Notes: generated by a model not told the origin, from the sequence alone. DNA of 64,000 nt from Epinephelus fuscoguttatus (GCF_011397635.1 NC_064755.1:36376059-36440058); one strand, 5' to 3'; positions 22,301-36,115 are shown, numbered from the stretch's first letter. A program made the numbers and translations.

Positions 22301-25300
22301 TAATGTACTGTATTATTTGGACCTCTTTCATCTAATAGAGAAAATATGGCATCGCTTAATACATTTGCATGATCTGTAAATGCAAATGCGAAGCGTGCGT
22401 CGCAGACATCACCACCAAAGCCCCTTTCTGATCCAGGGAAAACCCTGTAATGTCATGGAAGCGATTCAAGAAGGCAGAAGAATATGATCTTTTTCATAGA
22501 TTATCTGTTTGATGTAGCCTGCTGCTGTATGGACATAGTGACTGTTTCAGCAAATATGACAGAAACTAGGGCTGGGTGATATGGCTGAAAAATGTATCAC
22601 GATATAAGTGTTTCATATCAGTCGATATCAATAATTATTGAATTTTTTAAAACCTATTTGAAATAAGGACCAGAAGAAAAAAAATGTTAAATTTAAACAC
22701 TTTTATTTTAAATGTAACCTTTCCTCAGTAATGAACAAACAAACAAAGGGGAAAAAGAGGTCATCATAACCATGAAAAACAGTCAAATAAGTAAATATAC
22801 TGGTTAATTATAAAATCCGAAGTACTGCCAAACTGGCGAACTGACCTTTCCTAGACAGAGTCTACTGTATATTAACACTTAAAATAACATGTGTACAGAT
22901 GTGAAGCCCTGGCTGTATCTGACTGAGCCTTAATGAAAGCTGTTGTCTTGTATTTTTTTTCCTCTGAAAATATGAACCTTATAGTCAAACACTGTTTATT
23001 CAGCCTGTGTAGTTGAGGGGACAGGTCAAACTGATATAATGCTGATTTACAGGAGAATTCATGTCAAATGGAGGTTAAACCATGAACATAAACTACAGAT
23101 CACCTGTAAAGCATTTTAATAAATTAATCTATCATAATTAAAACAACTGGAGACTGAAAACAAACTGACATACGGGTCTGATCACTTTTTTAATGAATTG
23201 ACATCATTCCAGACAGGACTTAAGTGTGTCTGTGACTCCCTGTAGCCTACGGACTGAAGGCTGCTGGAAACTGTCGGGAAACTGTCCGACTTCACCGCGG
23301 CTTTTTGTCACCGCCCCCCACTGCGGCCGCCTGCTCTCGTCTACTTTCCAGGCGAGGTGCAGTTCATCTCGAACGAGCCTATTTTCTCCTTTCACTGTTT
23401 TGTTATGAGTTGCAGACACGAGGCACGAAGGCGCAACCAAACATGAAACTGCTAGTGTGCGTTTCACTCAACAGGTTATTGGAACGTTACGTATGTTACA
23501 AGCAGTGAGTGAGTGAGTTTGTTCATGCAACCAAACTTGCTTAGCTGGGCCTGGAGCGCCGGGAGAGGCTGAAGCCCTCGATGGAACTGCATCCCCCAGA
23601 ATGCCTTGCAATTCAGGACGGTGATTTTCTTCCTGTTTTATTAGTAGACATTTTATCGAACGTATTTTCTATTGATGTCGATCACGTGTCTATCGCGATA
23701 GATATCGTTATCGTTTTATCGCCCAGCCCTAACAGAAACCAAACTACAGCTTTAACAAGGTTGTGTAAAAGGGGCTATTGTGTCAGCTGAGGTGGCTCAC
23801 AAGACCACCTTAGCATCACACTGTCCACTTTGCACACAAGATATCAGATAATATACCTGCTTTTAAGTCATTTTGAAATGTAATATGTGAAATTCTATGT
23901 AACTGAGCGAGTGCTTCAATGCTTAATAAGGATGGGTCCAATGCTTTCATGCTCTCCAGAGCATGCTGACTTGTAACAACATGACTTTTCCACTGATGCC
24001 ATCCTCTGGCCAAACTTTGAAAATGTATGTCCCACTAGAGAGGCTTAAAATTAAGTTGTCATTGATGTATCATCTATCAAACACTTTTTTTCTAATTTTC
24101 TGATGTGGTTTTGGTTTTTTTGTCTTGTTTAAATTTCTTTTTACGTGCTCTTCAGGGTACCGGGGACTTAGAGGAGCACCTGGGCCAGTTCTGATATGTG
24201 GACGAGGTGATCATATCTTAGAGAACATAAACTTTTCATTATTTGAGTAATTGCTATACGTCATTGATTTACAATTCAGCATGTAAAAAGTAGCAGGCTG
24301 TAACTTTTCAATGTTTTTATTCAAAGAAATTGTTCCTTCCTGCACAAGGAAATTTGACACTATTTACAGAAGAGAGCTTGAACGCATCATCATGTAACTC
24401 AATGCAACCTCTGTCAGCTGTTTGTTCTGGCCACCAGCTGCAAATAGCTAATTTTAACTAGCTCTCCTCCTGCCAATGTCAACATGAATTTGTTGGTCAC
24501 AATGTAGCATTATCAGGGTAACAATGGGTTGCATCCCCTGATGCATCGGTAGGGAGTTCACTGTGTCACTGCGTCCCTTTGTCCTGACAGTGTCCCAGGA
24601 AAGATCTATGTTCATCCAAAACACATTTTCTATTGTCCCCAGGATGCAGATAGTTGCGAGCCCTGCTTTTTAGCTTGCATAAAAATGATGCAACACATTG
24701 AAAGAACATCAACCACTGCCATCGGTGAATGTCATCTTATTTGTCAAGAGGCCAGTAGCAGTAGGCGTATATCTGCCAATAACGCTGTGCAGCCAATTAA
24801 TTGATGTATCCCTATCTGACATATTTGGTATCTCTATCTGAATTTAAAATGAAGGGCTGGGGCTAAAGTAATTAGACATCAGTAAGTAATAACAAAGTAT
24901 CAAAAGTCAGTCATTATAATAAATATGTTAATTAAATAATCACTTAAGCATAACACACAGACCTCAAATGGGCAAAGAAGTGAATCGATACCTCTGTGAA
25001 ACATCCTGAACAAAAAGTAAATAATTCATAATGGCAGTATTCATTGCAGGGCCTTTTATATTGGTTTGCATGAAATTGTGAGGTGCATATTATTGTGAAG
25101 GAGAGGAAAAGATAAGCCTTTCATGCACTGCATATCTGTGAGCACCAAAGTATAGCAACTTTGGTAACTGACCTTATTCTGCTTAATCCAGATCCTGTTG
25201 ATTCTGTTAGCCAGGACGTTGAAACTTTGAAGAGGAGCATTGCCAAGTTAGAGCTGGGTAAGTATCCTATTGAAAAACTACAATGGAGCAATAAAAAGGA

Positions 25301-26511
25301 TGTGAGTGCACGGATGGTATTTTAATTACAACTTTTCGGGAGACTAGGGATAGGCATCTTTCAGATTTTAACAATACTACTACTCTTATCGATACTGCTC
25401 ATCGATCCAGTACTTTAATGGTACTTTTATCGGTTCTTCTGGGGTTTTAATTATCACTGCTTTATATTCCATGTATGCACATACAGTATATAAATTAACA
25501 TTCTGCTCCAGCTTTGTTTAGAATTTAATTTCAATTTATTTTCAAGCCCAATATCACAAATCACACTCTGAGGGCTTTACAGCATACAACATTAGCAAAC
25601 ATGCATCAGTGACGAGTGTCTTAATCTTATTGGAAATTATAAATGGAGCTGGTGAGATAAAAACTGTGCACAATAATGTTTATGTAACCTAAATAAATTC
25701 GGCCTCAGGGCCCGTTTAATCCCAAATTTCGGCACCCATCCCTACAGGAGACATTGCTTTGTTAGAGTTCACTTTTTGAGTGTACTAACTTGTACCTGTA
25801 CCTCAGTAGTTTTCAAGTATGTGTCCCTTCTTGTTCTATGCCCGTAGGATGTTTAAGAAAGGAGCAACAAGAAAAATATTTTCAATAAAATCATGCTGTA
25901 CTGGGCTCCATTAATCTCATTTAGATGAGAAAAAAAACTTTATCAATGGATTTGGAACTGTAACTGAGTAAAATGTAGCTACAGTAGTGAGCCTGTATTC
26001 CACCTCAGTGAGTGTGTTATATTACATATCTATGCCAAGATGGTAATACAGTTTTGGGTTTATGGAAGACAAATGTGTTAACTTGCCGATTTATTCCTGA
26101 TTTGCTGCATGTCGTTTTCTTTCTCCAGCAATAAACTATGACTTTGTCCGAAGAGTTGGTCAGAAATACTTTGTGTCATACAAGGAGCGAGGCTCATTCT
26201 CCAGGGCTGTCGAGTTCTGCTCCCAACAAGGCTTAGAGCTGGCTTCGCCCCAGAGCGAGGAGGAGAACAACAGACTGACTCAGTTCTTTGGGGACGTTTA
26301 CAAAATAGCCTGGATCAACATCAACAATAACAAAGCAGTGGGGAATTTTGACTCTGATATGAAGAACCAACCTCTGACCTTTACAAAATGGGGAGAGGGG
26401 CAGCCAGACAAATCCATCCAAGATACAGGCTGCACCATGCTGTCAGAAGATGGTGTGTGGAGAGTGACACCTGAATGCTCTCTTAGTGCTTACATCATTT
26501 GTCAGATGTAG
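19361..26511 (+). CDS. Collectin copy C (mannose/hexose-binding lectin-like), intact
   Basis: Predicted secreted oligomeric lectin of innate immunity. Coding exons are 19361-19535, 24156-24206, 25192-25257 and 26129-26511, all phase 1 internally, giving 675 nt and 224 aa. Residues 1 to about 20 form a signal peptide (MGLCLLFCIIYLMACTGNSQ). About 16 Gly-X-Y triplets follow, then a cysteine in LICGRG, a 22-residue neck with VETLKRSIAKLEL, and a lectin domain from about residue 98 to 224. The four canonical cysteines are C128, C199, C214 and C222. The sugar-selectivity position reads QPD (189-191), the galactose-type motif, rather than EPN. The usual WND calcium motif reads WRV (208-210), so calcium-dependent binding is doubtful. 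An upstream in-frame ATG at 19310 lies before the probable leader-exon acceptor and is not used here. Fish hexose-binding lectins and surfactant protein D-like proteins are the nearest families known to me; the exact orthologue is unclear. Confidence 0.88.
19923..20130. mobile_element. 208-bp hAT-type MITE
   Basis: It starts TAGGGATGGGCAGC and ends CTCATCCCTA, flanked by an exact 8-bp duplication CATAATAC (19915-19922 and 20131-20138). AT-rich, non-coding, in intron 1 of copy C. Confidence 0.87.
20139..21783. other. Copy C intron 1, central part
   Basis: No gene is visible. The right part (about 21,400-21,620) has 'ggtaccgtgacaacacta' and 'cggtattcggcc...gcatccctact', in the style of degraded MITE ends, without identifiable partners. 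Confidence 0.35.
21784..22447. mobile_element. MITE with CAGGGTTTTCCCTG ends
   Basis: It starts CAGGGTTTTCCCTGC and ends GGGAAAACCCTG, with TAATG on both sides (21779-21783 and 22448-22452). A fragment of another MITE end ('tcatatcgcccagccctaa' at about 22,285-22,305) is nested inside. The visible duplication is only 5 bp, so the superfamily is uncertain. Confidence 0.75.
22567..23731. mobile_element. Non-autonomous hAT-like element, TAGGGCTGGG family, second copy
   Basis: It starts TAGGGCTGGGTGATATGGCT and ends TTTATCGCCCAGCCCTA. An exact 8-bp duplication, ACAGAAAC, lies at 22559-22566 and 23732-23739. It shares its ends with 13370-14523 but its interior is largely different. No transposase is present. 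Confidence 0.88.
24207..25191. other. Copy C intron 2
   Basis: No gene or clear repeat boundary is visible in this stretch. Confidence 0.35.
25345..25744. mobile_element. 400-bp hAT-type MITE
   Basis: It starts TAGGGATAGGCATC and ends GCACCCATCCCTA, flanked by CGGGAGAC (25337-25344) and CAGGAGAC (25745-25752), which match at 7 of 8 bases. Inside, 25,515-25,590 resembles the reverse complement of the retroposon tail at 42,960-43,020, so it is composite. Confidence 0.82.
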
Positions 26512-26656
26512 AAAGTTCTTGTATCCCAGAGTCTTTTGTTTTTTTGTAATGTTGTTTAAAATGATCATGTGCTAATATCCAGTGCATTAAAAAATATAGA
26601 CCTTAACTTTATCCTCATTTTGATGAAGATATCATGGACAGGAACAATTATTCTTG

Positions 26657-27170
26657 AGGCCCAGACACACCAAACCAACATAACAAGAATAATGGCAACG
26701 AGGGCCTCACGCTGCCTGTGTCTCAGCCAAGAAGCTGCACCTGAACACAATGCAAAGACTTCAGCCAAAAGCCAGCTGGTATGTACGCTCCGCACCTGCA
26801 TGAAAGGAAATAACTCTCCATACCAGCAGGTGGCAGTAGTCTGTAATCATTATTCTAAAAAGGGAAACCCAAAGACCAACAAGGCAGATTCGAAACACTA
26901 GTTACCAACATTGACTTTAGCTGTTTGTTTGCTTTCCTCACTTCCATTTCTCTTCTTACGGACTGAGCTGAGCTGCCAATCAGAGTCATTTAATTTACCA
27001 ACTCTCTGCCAGCTCTGCTCCCAGTTCAAAATGCTGAATCTGCCAATAAGGGCCCCCTAGTGCCAACCATGTGGGACACACTGCGAAAACTAGGCTGGCA
27101 GACATTTACCAACAGCCCAACTTTGACCAATGGCCACCCACCGGCCTGGTGTGTCAGGGCCATTAAATAT
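26657..27170 (+). repeat. GACACACCA-ended repeat, long copy, in the 3'UTR of copy C
   Basis: The left end 'ggcccagacacaccaaac' and right end 'ggcctggtgtgtcagggcc' are imperfect inverted repeats. A shorter copy lies inverted at 14,738-15,053. It sits between the copy C stop and its poly(A) signal, so it probably forms part of the transcript. Confidence 0.65.
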
Positions 27171-27372
27171 ATTTCCTCTTGAATGCTGTGGTTTCTTTAT
27201 GTTTTTTAATCTCTCCTAAAAGAATCAGCAGCATGGTATTATTACTCTTCTGCAAACATATTCCCCTATAAGAAAGAATTTAAGCAAAGAAATATAAGAA
27301 TGCCGTACATGTCATGACTATGTTAAGAGTGTAATAACTTTTCAAATGATGTATGTTAGAAGCATATGACAC

Positions 27373-27378
27373 AATAAA
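27373..27378 (+). terminator. Poly(A) signal of copy C
   Basis: AATAAA in a context ('gacacaataaagcaaa...ctcatttcat') that resembles the copy A 3' end. It lies about 860 bases after the stop because a repeat is inserted in the 3' untranslated region. Confidence 0.6.
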
Positions 27379-27385
27379 GCAAACA

Positions 27386-28816
27386 GCAATGGTGCGGTCT
27401 CATTTCATAAATTCCTATATTTCAGGTTGAGGGTGAATTTCAAGTCCCTTGATTTACATTTTAAGTGGTTTGCCAGAGCTAATCTGTCTGATGAGCTGTT
27501 GTGGTTTAAAAAGAACAGAGGCTCTTTTTTTTTCCTTTTTTGTGTGTTATATCTCTTAGAGACATTTCATATGTGTTGTTTATTTACACTAGGATCGATC
27601 TTTTACAAATTTATCTTTAAACAATTTATCATCCATGTCTCACAATTGATAACAAATCACATGGAGCGCACACACACTCACACTCACACAGGGCAGCAAA
27701 CTGGGCAGGGCTCATCACAACAACCTCAAACTTAACTATGAAAACTGATGCCATGCCAACATGCATCCATGGCCAAAACCAAACATTGTTTGGTGACCCA
27801 ATCTTCGATTAAAGCAAGCAGCATATAGCACTAGGTTGGTTGTTATATAAACAAAATAGTCGAAAACAGTCTGAAACCTCAGCCATTTTTAAATGTCTCA
27901 ATTTCATGGGGGTCTACTACACCAGATACAGCACAATGCTTATTTTCATGTGTTGTGCCCGGGTGTGAATATGCCACACATATAGGAATATAAAAATGTC
28001 ACTTTCATGTAACATTAATAAATACATACAGCAATATAAAAAAATTCTATTTCCACATAACATTAGTAACTATATACAACTGTAGGACAGACCAGTGCAT
28101 AAATGACAAAAGAGGCATTATCAGACCTTAATGACAACACGGCTGTCTGTCTTCACACATTTTTTAACAATAGGTTTTTTTTTTCATCTTATTTCTCCAT
28201 ATACTGTTAGAATAAACTGTTTTTGGGGTGCAGGGGCTAAACTATGCAGTATCTTAGTAAATAAAGTAAACAAACATTCGCCGTAAACAAATTTTTTGAA
28301 GCCCAATAAGTTGTATTTTTAAATAATACTGCAATAGTGGTAAGAGTTGGTTTTTATGTCAAGTGCCTTTAAGGCCACACTAACATAAAGCAATTGAATT
28401 TTTGTATTTCCTTTGGGCATCAATAATAAAAATACCTTTTTTTTTTTTTTTTTTTTTTAAACAAATCCTATAGATTTTTAGATATAGGCCTCTACCAAAC
28501 GGTTGGTGAAGTCTGTTCATGGTAACTGTAAAAGAGAAAGAAAAAAATTGCCAAAATACCATTACAGTTCTTTGTAAACATCAGAAATAGTGAATTATCC
28601 GACTGGCAGTTTTTTTTTTAAATCAAATATATAATACAATACAATAACATTAAATTTACGCCTTTTTATTTAATAAAAATTGTAAATGTATTATCTCAAC
28701 ATCACTACCTAAGGACTATTCAATATTTGGTTGAGTATGGCTTTAGACGGTTAAAAAAAACAACAAAACATACTTGCATACATATTGCAAATGTTCTATA
28801 TTATTTGTTATTTATA
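27386..28816. other. Intergenic, no gene seen
   Basis: AT-rich sequence with a poly-T run at about 28,438-28,458. Short open frames here have no recognisable features. Confidence 0.4.
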
Positions 28817-28817
28817 T

Positions 28818-28849
<32 letters not shown>
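28817..28849. repeat. (GATA)n microsatellite
   Basis: About eight uninterrupted GATA units. Confidence 0.9.
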
Positions 28850-29065
28850 TCGAATAACATTAAATGTTTCCTTTACAACAATGAATGATCAGAAGTGTTT
28901 TTGTGTCCATAACAAAAATCGCAGTTCGCATCTGAAGTCCAACATCACACACAAAGATACAGACACATTCATAAAACCTCTGCTCACTGCTAAAGACACA
29001 CGGTTAAAAACAAAACTGTGAATTCATAAGCATAGTATAGATGCGTAAAAATTAAAGTTGACTCA

Positions 29066-29430
29066 CCAGTTAGCCTCTTCAGAACGTCAACAGCCGCCTA
29101 ATGTTCAGTCCACAAGTAACCGTTAACTCCATCTCCAGGGTCCTTTCCGCGCTAACCAACGTTATCAGGCACTCCCGTGTTGGGGTAACCCGGGTAATTC
29201 ACACATGACTTTCGTAATTACTCGGTGGAAACATCTTTAACCTGTTTTGTTTGCCTCAAAACAGTTAGCGCCAATTCTTCACTAGTTCAAACTCTCATGA
29301 ACAAGCTAACGTATTCCGTCCTTTTCTCGGGTGAGTGTAGCACAGCCGTTGGTAGCTTCCGATACCACTTTTACTAGCTAACGTTACGAAAATTGTCGCT
29401 AAGCAGAGTTAGTCGCATTGTTTCCTGTAA
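29066..29430 (-). promoter_or_regulatory. CpG-rich patch with a minus-strand donor-like site (candidate promoter and first exon)
   Basis: CpG dinucleotides are clearly denser here than in the neighbouring kilobases. On the minus strand the sequence reads AACTG then GTGAGTCAAC, a strong splice-donor consensus, near 29,066. This would fit an untranslated first exon of a transcript running leftwards. No coding exon on the minus strand was found in the window, so this is only a candidate. Confidence 0.3.
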
Positions 29431-29625
29431 GTAGAGGTGAACCAACGACGAAAGTTTGCCGGTGTTAATTTCTCTCAGGTGTGCCCACAGCCTACAAAAT
29501 CCCTCCAGGTGATATGAGATTAATTAGTTAAAAAAATCACTAGTGGGGAAAAATTATAGCGGGATAACCAATCACAGGGCGGCCGAATACATTTTTCACC
29601 TAGCAACTGGCTAGAGCAGGATTCT

Positions 29626-29924
29626 TATTGGGTGCTCCAGGGATTACGTTTTTCTGTAGGCCGACACGGACGTTAGTGTCGCCTTGGATCCTGATTTATT
29701 AACGCTGGCAGTAAATTATATGACTGTACGTGCTAAGCAACACTTTTCGTAACGTTAGCTAGTAAAGTGGTATTGACGAGGGAACCAGGGCGACACTAGG
29801 ACCCTAGATGTAACCTACAAAAATGCCTCCCAGTTGAAACGTGATGATTGGTTAGTTTTAATAAGTAAGATCTTAATTGGGTGCTCCAGGGATGACGTTT
29901 TTCTGTAGGCCGAAACGGAAGTTA
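29626..29924. repeat. Pair of near-identical ~55-bp direct repeats
   Basis: The block 'attgggtgctccaggga' plus 'acgtttttctgtaggccga' occurs at about 29,626-29,675 and again at about 29,870-29,920, some 242 bp apart, with few differences. It is probably part of an interspersed repeat inserted or duplicated twice. Confidence 0.65.
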
Positions 29925-30062
29925 ACATTAGGTTCGCTCGAGATGAGCCAGGCCAGAGCCCTTGAATAGAAATCAAGAAGGGTAAGGCAATATCATATTT
30001 GGGACACAACCGTTCCTTTGACCCTTTCAGGCACTGTCAGTCAGCTATGGGCAACTTGCTGC

Positions 30063-31094
30063 TTAAAGGGATAGTGCACCTAAAAAATGAAAATTCAGTC
30101 ATTATCTGCTCACCCATATGCCGAGGAAGGCTGTGGTGAAGTTTTAGAGTCCTCACATCCCTTGTGGAGATTGGTGGGGGGAGCGGCTAGCACACCTAAT
30201 GGCTGACAGCGCCCCAGACTTATGTCCAAGAACACAAAATTGAAACCACAAATTATCTCCAACATGCTCATCCGTAGTGATCCAAGTGTGCTGAAGCCCC
30301 GACATAAGAAGTTGTTTCGAAAAACATCATTTGAACTCTGCTTTTAGCCTCACTGTAGCCTGTAGTTCTGACTGCTTCTCTGTGCTCCACGCTCACGTGT
30401 GCGCACTCAGGGTGATCAGTGATGCACGGTCTCTGAAGAGCAGCAGTCTTGTTAGTACTGATGTCCAGATTCTCAAGTGCAGGCATCGCCAATTCCCAGT
30501 CTGAGTAGCAAAGACTTTACTCATCCGTTGGCATTGCTTTGCATTTGAAACAGCTACACCACCAGGTTTCCAGTGCTGGACTCTGGTATTCTGCGGCTGG
30601 CTGAGGGTTAGGCTCATGAGCTGCGGTAGCTGCTTCGTCCAGTCGTCTGAGTTCTGTCCATATACTCGGGCTCAAACAAATACGGCTCAACAAAGCAATG
30701 CTGTTCCTCCTCAGTTTCAAAGTCTTCAGACATGTTGGGCTGTCCTTTACCAAAAGACCGTAGTGCAAATGATCTTTTAGCTCTGTGGTTACTGTTGTCT
30801 CCTCCTGCGGTGCGTGTGTCACGTGATGTAAACACGGGTGAGCAAAGCTCATGCTTTCGCTGGTCTCACGCAAGCACGCACACGTGAACGCAGAGCATAG
30901 AGAAGCAGTCAGAGCTACAGGCTACAGTGAGGCTAAAAACAGAGTTCATATGACGTTTTTCAAAACAACTTTTTATGTCGGGGCTTCAGGACACTTGGAT
31001 CACTACGGCTGAGCATGTTGGAGATATTTTGTGGTTTCAATTTTGTGGTCTTGGACGTTAGTCTGGGGGTCCGTCAGCCATTAGGTGTGCTAGC
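30063..31094. repeat. TTAA-started fold-back repeat with ~210-bp arms
   Basis: It begins TTAAAGGGATAGTGCACC. A left arm at about 30,186-30,400 ('gctagcacacctaatggctga' onward) is repeated inverted at about 30,890-31,094, with roughly 490 bp between. The arms differ by scattered substitutions. The outermost 120 bp at the left have no partner on the right, so the right end is truncated. Minus-strand frames inside (30,268-30,873) lack known domains. Confidence 0.75.
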
Positions 31095-31594
31095 TAGTTT
31101 TGTTTACATTTCTGTGTTTAAACATGAGAACACATTTTACAAATGGCTTGTACTTTTTACAACAGTCGATAAAATATATAGTACAATGTAATTTAGATAA
31201 ATACAATTACATTTATATAAAGTTACTCCATGAATATTTCCACAAATGTGTGGAAAACAGACAGCGTGTGTGTGTGTGCGCTTCATAACTTGTAACTAGG
31301 GCGTAATAGGGCCCCTCATAATAGCGTGAACTGGGGCCCATTGTAACTACCTTACGCCACTGACTTTAGTCATTATATTTCCCGTTCATTTTAAAGTCGA
31401 TGCTTTTATTTTGAAAGGAAGTGTCGATCGTTACCCATGATCGCTATTGGATTGTTTATGTTACTACAAAGACATTTTCTACTCATAGTCAGTGCAAGAA
31501 CGATACTTAGGGGAATTTGTTTACATCTAGTCAACGTACTAACAATTAGAAATGCGACTATTAAATTCCATGTATTTGTTAATAGAACATACGG

Positions 31595-31666
31595 AGCAGA
31601 GTGGCGCAGCGGAAGCGTGCTGGGCCCATAACCCAGAGGTCGATGGATCGAAACCATCCTCTGCTA
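31595..31666 (+). tRNA. Initiator tRNA-Met (CAT anticodon)
   Basis: This is a 72-nt tRNA cloverleaf. The acceptor stem pairs AGCAGAG with CTCTGCT, the D-arm has GGCGCAGCGG, and the anticodon stem-loop is GGGCC-CATAA-CCC with CAT at 31,627-31,629. It has the eukaryotic initiator marks: an A-U first pair, GGG/CCC anticodon-stem pairs, C before the anticodon, and GATCGAAA in place of TTCRA in the T-loop. CCA is not encoded. A TTTT at 31,675-31,678 is a suitable polymerase III stop. From memory it appears the same as the human initiator gene, and it looks functional. Confidence 0.97.
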
Positions 31667-31678
31667 AGATGATATTTT

Positions 31679-33390
31679 ACTTAACGAGATCCCCACTGCC
31701 ACCATTGACGGAAAAATGTGTTCCCTTGAAGTTAAAAGTCCAAGAAATACCTCAAACATCTAGCTGGGAATGCGTCACACGCACATATACGTTTTAAATG
31801 TCTTAAAACACTGAACACTCAGCGCTACAGCACTTTGCACATTCTCTGAAATTAGTTGTTTCTACTGTCTGCAGCTGTTAGTGTCTGCACTTTGTCCGCC
31901 CATGTTATGTATTTATGTTGGTTCAAAATAAGAATAAAGGCCATTAGGAGCACTATGCAAAGGATAGATTTCAGTAAACGGCCAGCAGATGGCACTGTTG
32001 TTACACGTTTCAACATTTGAACCTCTGCAGTATACCTTACTACAACTATACGTCTCTCTCTGTGACTATCAAGCCAGAGAAGCAGATAAGTGTCCATGTC
32101 TTGCCAGCAGCCCACTGACTTGATTGGGTAAATCTTTAAAAGAGTGCTCCAGCGGGTCGTCAACACCACACAGAAAATTATCGGCTGTCCTCTGCTTTCC
32201 ATGTAAGAACTATGTAAGAACTGCCTCAAAAAACACTGGTTGGAACTGCTGCCCAGGACAGTTAAAACAATGATAAACAGGTTAAAAAAAAACAGCTTTT
32301 TCCAATGAATCCAATTAATGCATTAAAATTTGACTGTGGAAATATACTTGAGTGCAATACAAAGGGATTTGTGCCAAAGGCTGAATGCTCCGTGTGTGTT
32401 TTGCAGTGTTTTTTTAAGTGTAATATTTATTACTGTTTTACTTTTTACGATATAGTTTGTTTGCTGATATTGGCACTGAGAAGGTTACATTCAATTTCGT
32501 TGTACGTGTACAATGACAATAAAGATATTCTATTCTATTTATGAATATGAGTAATGCTTGCTGTTCAATTTCACAAGGCACTAAACACCTATTTTCCGCA
32601 GTCAGTGGCCATCGATAGTAGACAGTGGTTGTAGGTGGAAACTCCAGTGTGAGTAACTGAATGAATTTGAAGGGCTTGAAAATATAATACTGAGCCAGTC
32701 TTGCCCAGTAAAAAGAAAAACTTGAGCAAAAATAGCTATTTTTTGTCAGATCAGCAATCCAAAAATCAAATGCAGTCTGTTTAATAACATATTTTACAAT
32801 CACAAGTGGCAAACTGTCACATTTAACACATCAGAACCAGTGAATGTTTGACAGTTTTGCTTCAAAAATGACTAAAACTATCAGATAAGTACATTCTCTG
32901 TTGATCAACCGGTTGTTTGAGCTTTAGCTTGTATTCAAGCTGGAGAACATCTGGCCAGAACTTTTAATTTAGGTCTTGTGGACATGAAAATCCATGGAAC
33001 TGGACTTTTTTGCACCTACTCAGTTCCCTAAGATACTAACTATACTTTTCCCTCGAGGCCTCTGGCAGACAGCACTTCAGATGAACTCCTCCCTAACACC
33101 TTCAAGGCTTTTGAACCGCACAACCCTGCCACTCCACTGTCCTCTGCTACCTCCGCCCAACTCACCCACCTGACCTCTAAGAAAGCTGAGGTGATGGGTG
33201 CTTTGGTGGAAGAGACTTTGCGCTGCTCCCATGCATGTATTTGCTGCCTCTTTTTCTGTCTTCTCTCTCATACAGCTTTCTGTATCTCTATTTCAGTCTC
33301 TCTCAGGCCTGACCACATAATGACAGACCTGCTGTATATTAAAGGACCCTGCCCATGCGTCCTCTCCCGGTCACCTCCCTCCTCATGGGC
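31679..33390. other. Intergenic between tRNA and ifitm5
   Basis: No gene is recognised. The stretch 32,480-32,545 ('ttgtacgtgtacaatgacaataaagatattctattctat') looks like the tail of a retroposed repeat. Confidence 0.4.
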
Positions 33391-33398
33391 CTTTATAA
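33391..33398 (+). promoter_or_regulatory. TATA box of the ifitm5-like gene
   Basis: CTTTATAAG lies about 140 bases upstream of the start codon. Position and sequence suit a TATA box. The transcription start was not determined. Confidence 0.5.
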
Positions 33399-33526
33399 GC
33401 CTCTCGCACTCGGCGAGGGGGGGGCACTACTTTCCAAAGAGGGACCGTGCACAAGCTTCTGGAAGGCTCACCAGTTTGCGAACCCACCTCCACCTATTCA
33501 CCCACAGCAGGGGATCGTCTGTCTAA

Positions 33527-36115
<2,589 letters not shown>

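Noticed and set aside
30517-30873. 118-codon minus-strand frame
   Set aside because: Lies in the spacer of a fold-back repeat; no domain.
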